Shown piece by piece: positions 13,522 to 15,237 of a stretch of 15,237 nt of DNA (position 1 is the stretch's first letter; the number at the start of each line of letters is the position of its first letter). The notes beneath the pieces were generated by a model that was given only the letters and a program-made list of their open reading frames with translations, searched no databases and was not told the DNA's origin. Location: contig QKBW01000041.1 in the NCBI GenBank assembly GCA_003245875.1, positions 1 to 15,237 on the forward strand, read 5' to 3'. The stretch is from Candidatus Kaiserbacteria bacterium. Its GTDB lineage: Bacteria; Patescibacteriota; Minisyncoccia; Phycocordibacterales; UBA918. A program made the position numbers and the translations under genes.

Positions 13522-15237
13522 ATGCACGCGCTCTACACCAATAAAAAAATACTTCTTGCAGCCACATTTCTTTGTGTGGTGTTGGTGTTACCAAACAGCA
13601 CGTATGCGCGAATCGACCCAGCTTCCGTCCCAACAGCAGCTTCCGTCCCAACAGCAGCTCCCACCCGAACGCCAGCTCCCACCCTAACGCCAACAGTAAT
13701 TGGCGGCGCAACGGTCAATGATATTGGCGGAGAATTGCCAGGAGAGTCAATCCCATACGATACTCCCGGTTTTCTTGAAGATCCTGGTTTAGGATTACCT
13801 ATAGGAACCCCCGAAACAGGCGCTGGTGCAGGAGAGACTCAAACCAATACAGACAATAGCGCGTATCTCGGAACACCGGGAGGAAAGATCACCCTTTTTA
13901 TCTATGGTATTTTCGTCTCGATCGGTGGTCTGTTTGCATGGTTTGGAGGTCTGCTGCTCGATTATTCCATCTACGAATTCCTTATTCTGATGGGCGAGAA
14001 ACTCAACGGCAATTTTGGTGTGGGTTTAAATGCAGTTTGGCAAATTATCCGGGACCTTTGTAACCTGCTCTTTATTTTTGCATTGGTTTGGATGGGTTTA
14101 AAGACTATTCTTGACTCAGACGATTCTACCGTCAAGAAGCAGCTCGGTTGGCTTATTGCTGCTGCACTACTAATAAATTTCAGTTTGCTGATCGCTAAAA
14201 CCGTTGTTGATTTCTCCAACATAGCTGCCTACCAAATCTATCAAGCTATCGTGGTTAACGGGACCACCGGTAGCACCAGCCCGTTTGGAGCACTGTACAC
14301 CAGTATAACTGGCTCAACCGCGACAGAAGACACCGCTTCTGGCTATCAAGTCACCAGTATTAGTGGTGCTTTTATGCAAAAGTTCAACCTGGCCACCTAT
14401 GCCTCGCCCAACGATAGTATGGTCGGTGCCTTGACCGGTTCAGGTGTTTCCGGAATCAGTTGGAAAATGATTACATTTGGCATTGTAATTATGTTCATGA
14501 TGATGATTGCCGGGTTTGTTTTCCTCTCTGGTGCCTTTTTGATTCTCAAACGATTTATTGTACTCATCATTTACCTCATGCTCTCTCCGGTTATGTTTTT
14601 GGGGTGGATTTACCCAAAACTTACCGGACACCAAAAGAAATGGTGGAATGGTTTTGTGGCTGAATCATTTGTAGCACCAGCCTATATGTTTTTAATATAT
14701 GTAGCACTGCGCATGATCTCAGGTATGACGGAAGAAGGGAGCAATATGAACTTCGGTAATGCGTATCAGGCGGGCGGAACAGGAGACGCCTTTGCGGTCT
14801 TTGTGTACTTCCTTGTTATGACCGGTTTCTTGCTCGCCGCTTCGCGAGTAGCCCAGCTGATGGGTACCTCCGGCGCCGAGATGACCGCGAAGATTGGAGG
14901 GTATGGAGTAAAGATGGTTGGTAACATGACTGCCGGAGGAGCAGCTAGATTCGGACAAATTACGGCTGGACAAATGTCGCAGCGTTTCTTGGATAGTGAC
15001 TGGGCAAAAAACCACTTAGCGGATAAATGGTATGGCCGCTCTGTACAAAAGGGAATATCTCGTGTAGCTGACAGCAGTTTTGACGTTCGTCAAAATAAAG
15101 GCATGAACCAAATAAAAATTGGGGACCAAACAATAGATGTTGGTTCTGGTAAAAAGGGTGGTTTCACTTCAAGATTGAAGGAGCGAACAAAGGAAGAACT
15201 GGCCTTTGCTGATTGGTTGGGGGAAGACAAAGCTGCT
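13522..15237 (+). CDS. VirB6/TrbL-like polytopic membrane protein (partial, runs off the right edge)
   Basis: The frame is open from the ATG at 13522 to the window end: 572 residues and no stop. A signal peptide (10-29, cleavage after STYA) leads to a Pro/Thr/Ala linker made of four 6-residue repeats (34-57). About seven transmembrane segments follow, at roughly 123-150, 172-198, 209-235, 314-342, 347-367, 383-403 and 425-450. The loop between the third and fourth, about 80 residues, is Ser/Thr/Gly-rich. The basic, soluble tail begins about 450. This topology and the LSPVMFLGWIYP segment fit the VirB6/TrbL inner-membrane channel component of type IV secretion systems, though similarity in this superfamily is weak and a different polytopic scaffold is possible. 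It starts 8 bp after the previous stop, with no ribosome binding site. VirB4-like genes would be expected further right. Confidence 0.85.
   Translation, partial: MHALYTNKKILLAATFLCVVLVLPNSTYARIDPASVPTAASVPTAAPTRTPAPTLTPTVIGGATVNDIGGELPGESIPYDTPGFLEDPGLGLPIGTPETGAGAGETQTNTDNSAYLGTPGGKITLFIYGIFVSIGGLFAWFGGLLLDYSIYEFLILMGEKLNGNFGVGLNAVWQIIRDLCNLLFIFALVWMGLKTILDSDDSTVKKQLGWLIAAALLINFSLLIAKTVVDFSNIAAYQIYQAIVVNGTTGSTSPFGALYTSITGSTATEDTASGYQVTSISGAFMQKFNLATYASPNDSMVGALTGSGVSGISWKMITFGIVIMFMMMIAGFVFLSGAFLILKRFIVLIIYLMLSPVMFLGWIYPKLTGHQKKWWNGFVAESFVAPAYMFLIYVALRMISGMTEEGSNMNFGNAYQAGGTGDAFAVFVYFLVMTGFLLAASRVAQLMGTSGAEMTAKIGGYGVKMVGNMTAGGAARFGQITAGQMSQRFLDSDWAKNHLADKWYGRSVQKGISRVADSSFDVRQNKGMNQIKIGDQTIDVGSGKKGGFTSRLKERTKEELAFADWLGEDKAA
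13621..13692 (+). repeat. Four tandem 18-bp units encoding a Pro/Ala/Thr linker
   Basis: Units lie at 13621-13638, 13639-13656, 13657-13674 and 13675-13692. The first two are identical (GCTTCCGTCCCAACAGCA). The last two differ from each other by one base and diverge from the first pair. They encode ASVPTA twice, then APTRTP and APTLTP, directly after the signal peptide of the VirB6/TrbL-like protein. Confidence 0.95.

Noticed and set aside
1..15237. tRNA genes, rRNA, CRISPR arrays, insertion sequences
   Set aside because: No T-loop/CCA-type tRNA pattern, no spaced direct repeats, and no transposase or terminal inverted repeats were found by eye.
1..15237. Alternative genetic code (TGA = Gly)
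   Set aside because: TGA ends the DksA-like and helicase genes at the expected family lengths, and no conserved gene needs in-frame TGA readthrough.

Overview
The window reads as chromosomal DNA of a Candidate Phyla Radiation (Patescibacteria) bacterium, most likely a Parcubacteria-type lineage. I infer this from several signs: very compact genes; proline-rich or signal-anchored hypothetical proteins of a kind common in that group; a UvrD/PcrA helicase with the motif-III variant GDIDQNIYSWRG; a LysM-M23 endopeptidase; and, at the right end, the start of a VirB6/TrbL-like membrane-protein cluster. TGA is used as a stop (4935-5282, 8218-10170), so the code is standard and not the TGA=Gly code of Gracilibacteria/Absconditabacteria. 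Placement below superphylum level cannot be made from this sequence alone.

Layout. 1-3380: an RNA-metabolism block on the + strand with rpsO (S15), a NYN-domain (LabA/DUF88-type) putative nuclease, and pnp (PNPase). The rpsO-pnp neighbourhood is ancient, but here a NYN gene sits between the two, and both intergenic gaps hold strong hairpins. 3381-6834: a membrane-anchored proline-rich protein of unknown function with its own promoter, then a two-gene unit of a DksA/TraR-type zinc-finger protein and a ComM/YifB AAA+ ATPase only 2 bp apart. A perfect bidirectional terminator separates comM from the convergent gene. 6845-8217: a LysM-LysM-M23 cell-wall endopeptidase on the - strand and a 341-bp divergent intergenic region, which may hold a 52-codon - strand membrane ORF. 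8218-11165: UvrD/PcrA helicase, an elaborate terminator, and rsmA (ksgA). 11196-15237: a tight three-gene operon whose products are a signal-anchored protein with a Ca-binding-type Asp loop, a secreted six-cysteine protein, and a polytopic VirB6/TrbL-like protein running off the right edge.

How the parts fit. rpsO, NYN, pnp and rsmA serve ribosome assembly and RNA turnover. uvrD and comM serve DNA repair and recombination, and ComM orthologues act in natural transformation. The M23 enzyme remodels peptidoglycan. The final operon looks like the proximal part of a type IV secretion-like envelope machine. The most striking window-wide signal is regulatory. Five genes have a -10 box, mostly of extended TGn form, placed so that transcription would start 0-4 nt before the ATG, and no gene has a convincing Shine-Dalgarno sequence at normal spacing. 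This suggests that leaderless or near-leaderless mRNAs are the rule here. No rRNA, tRNA, CRISPR array or insertion sequence was seen.
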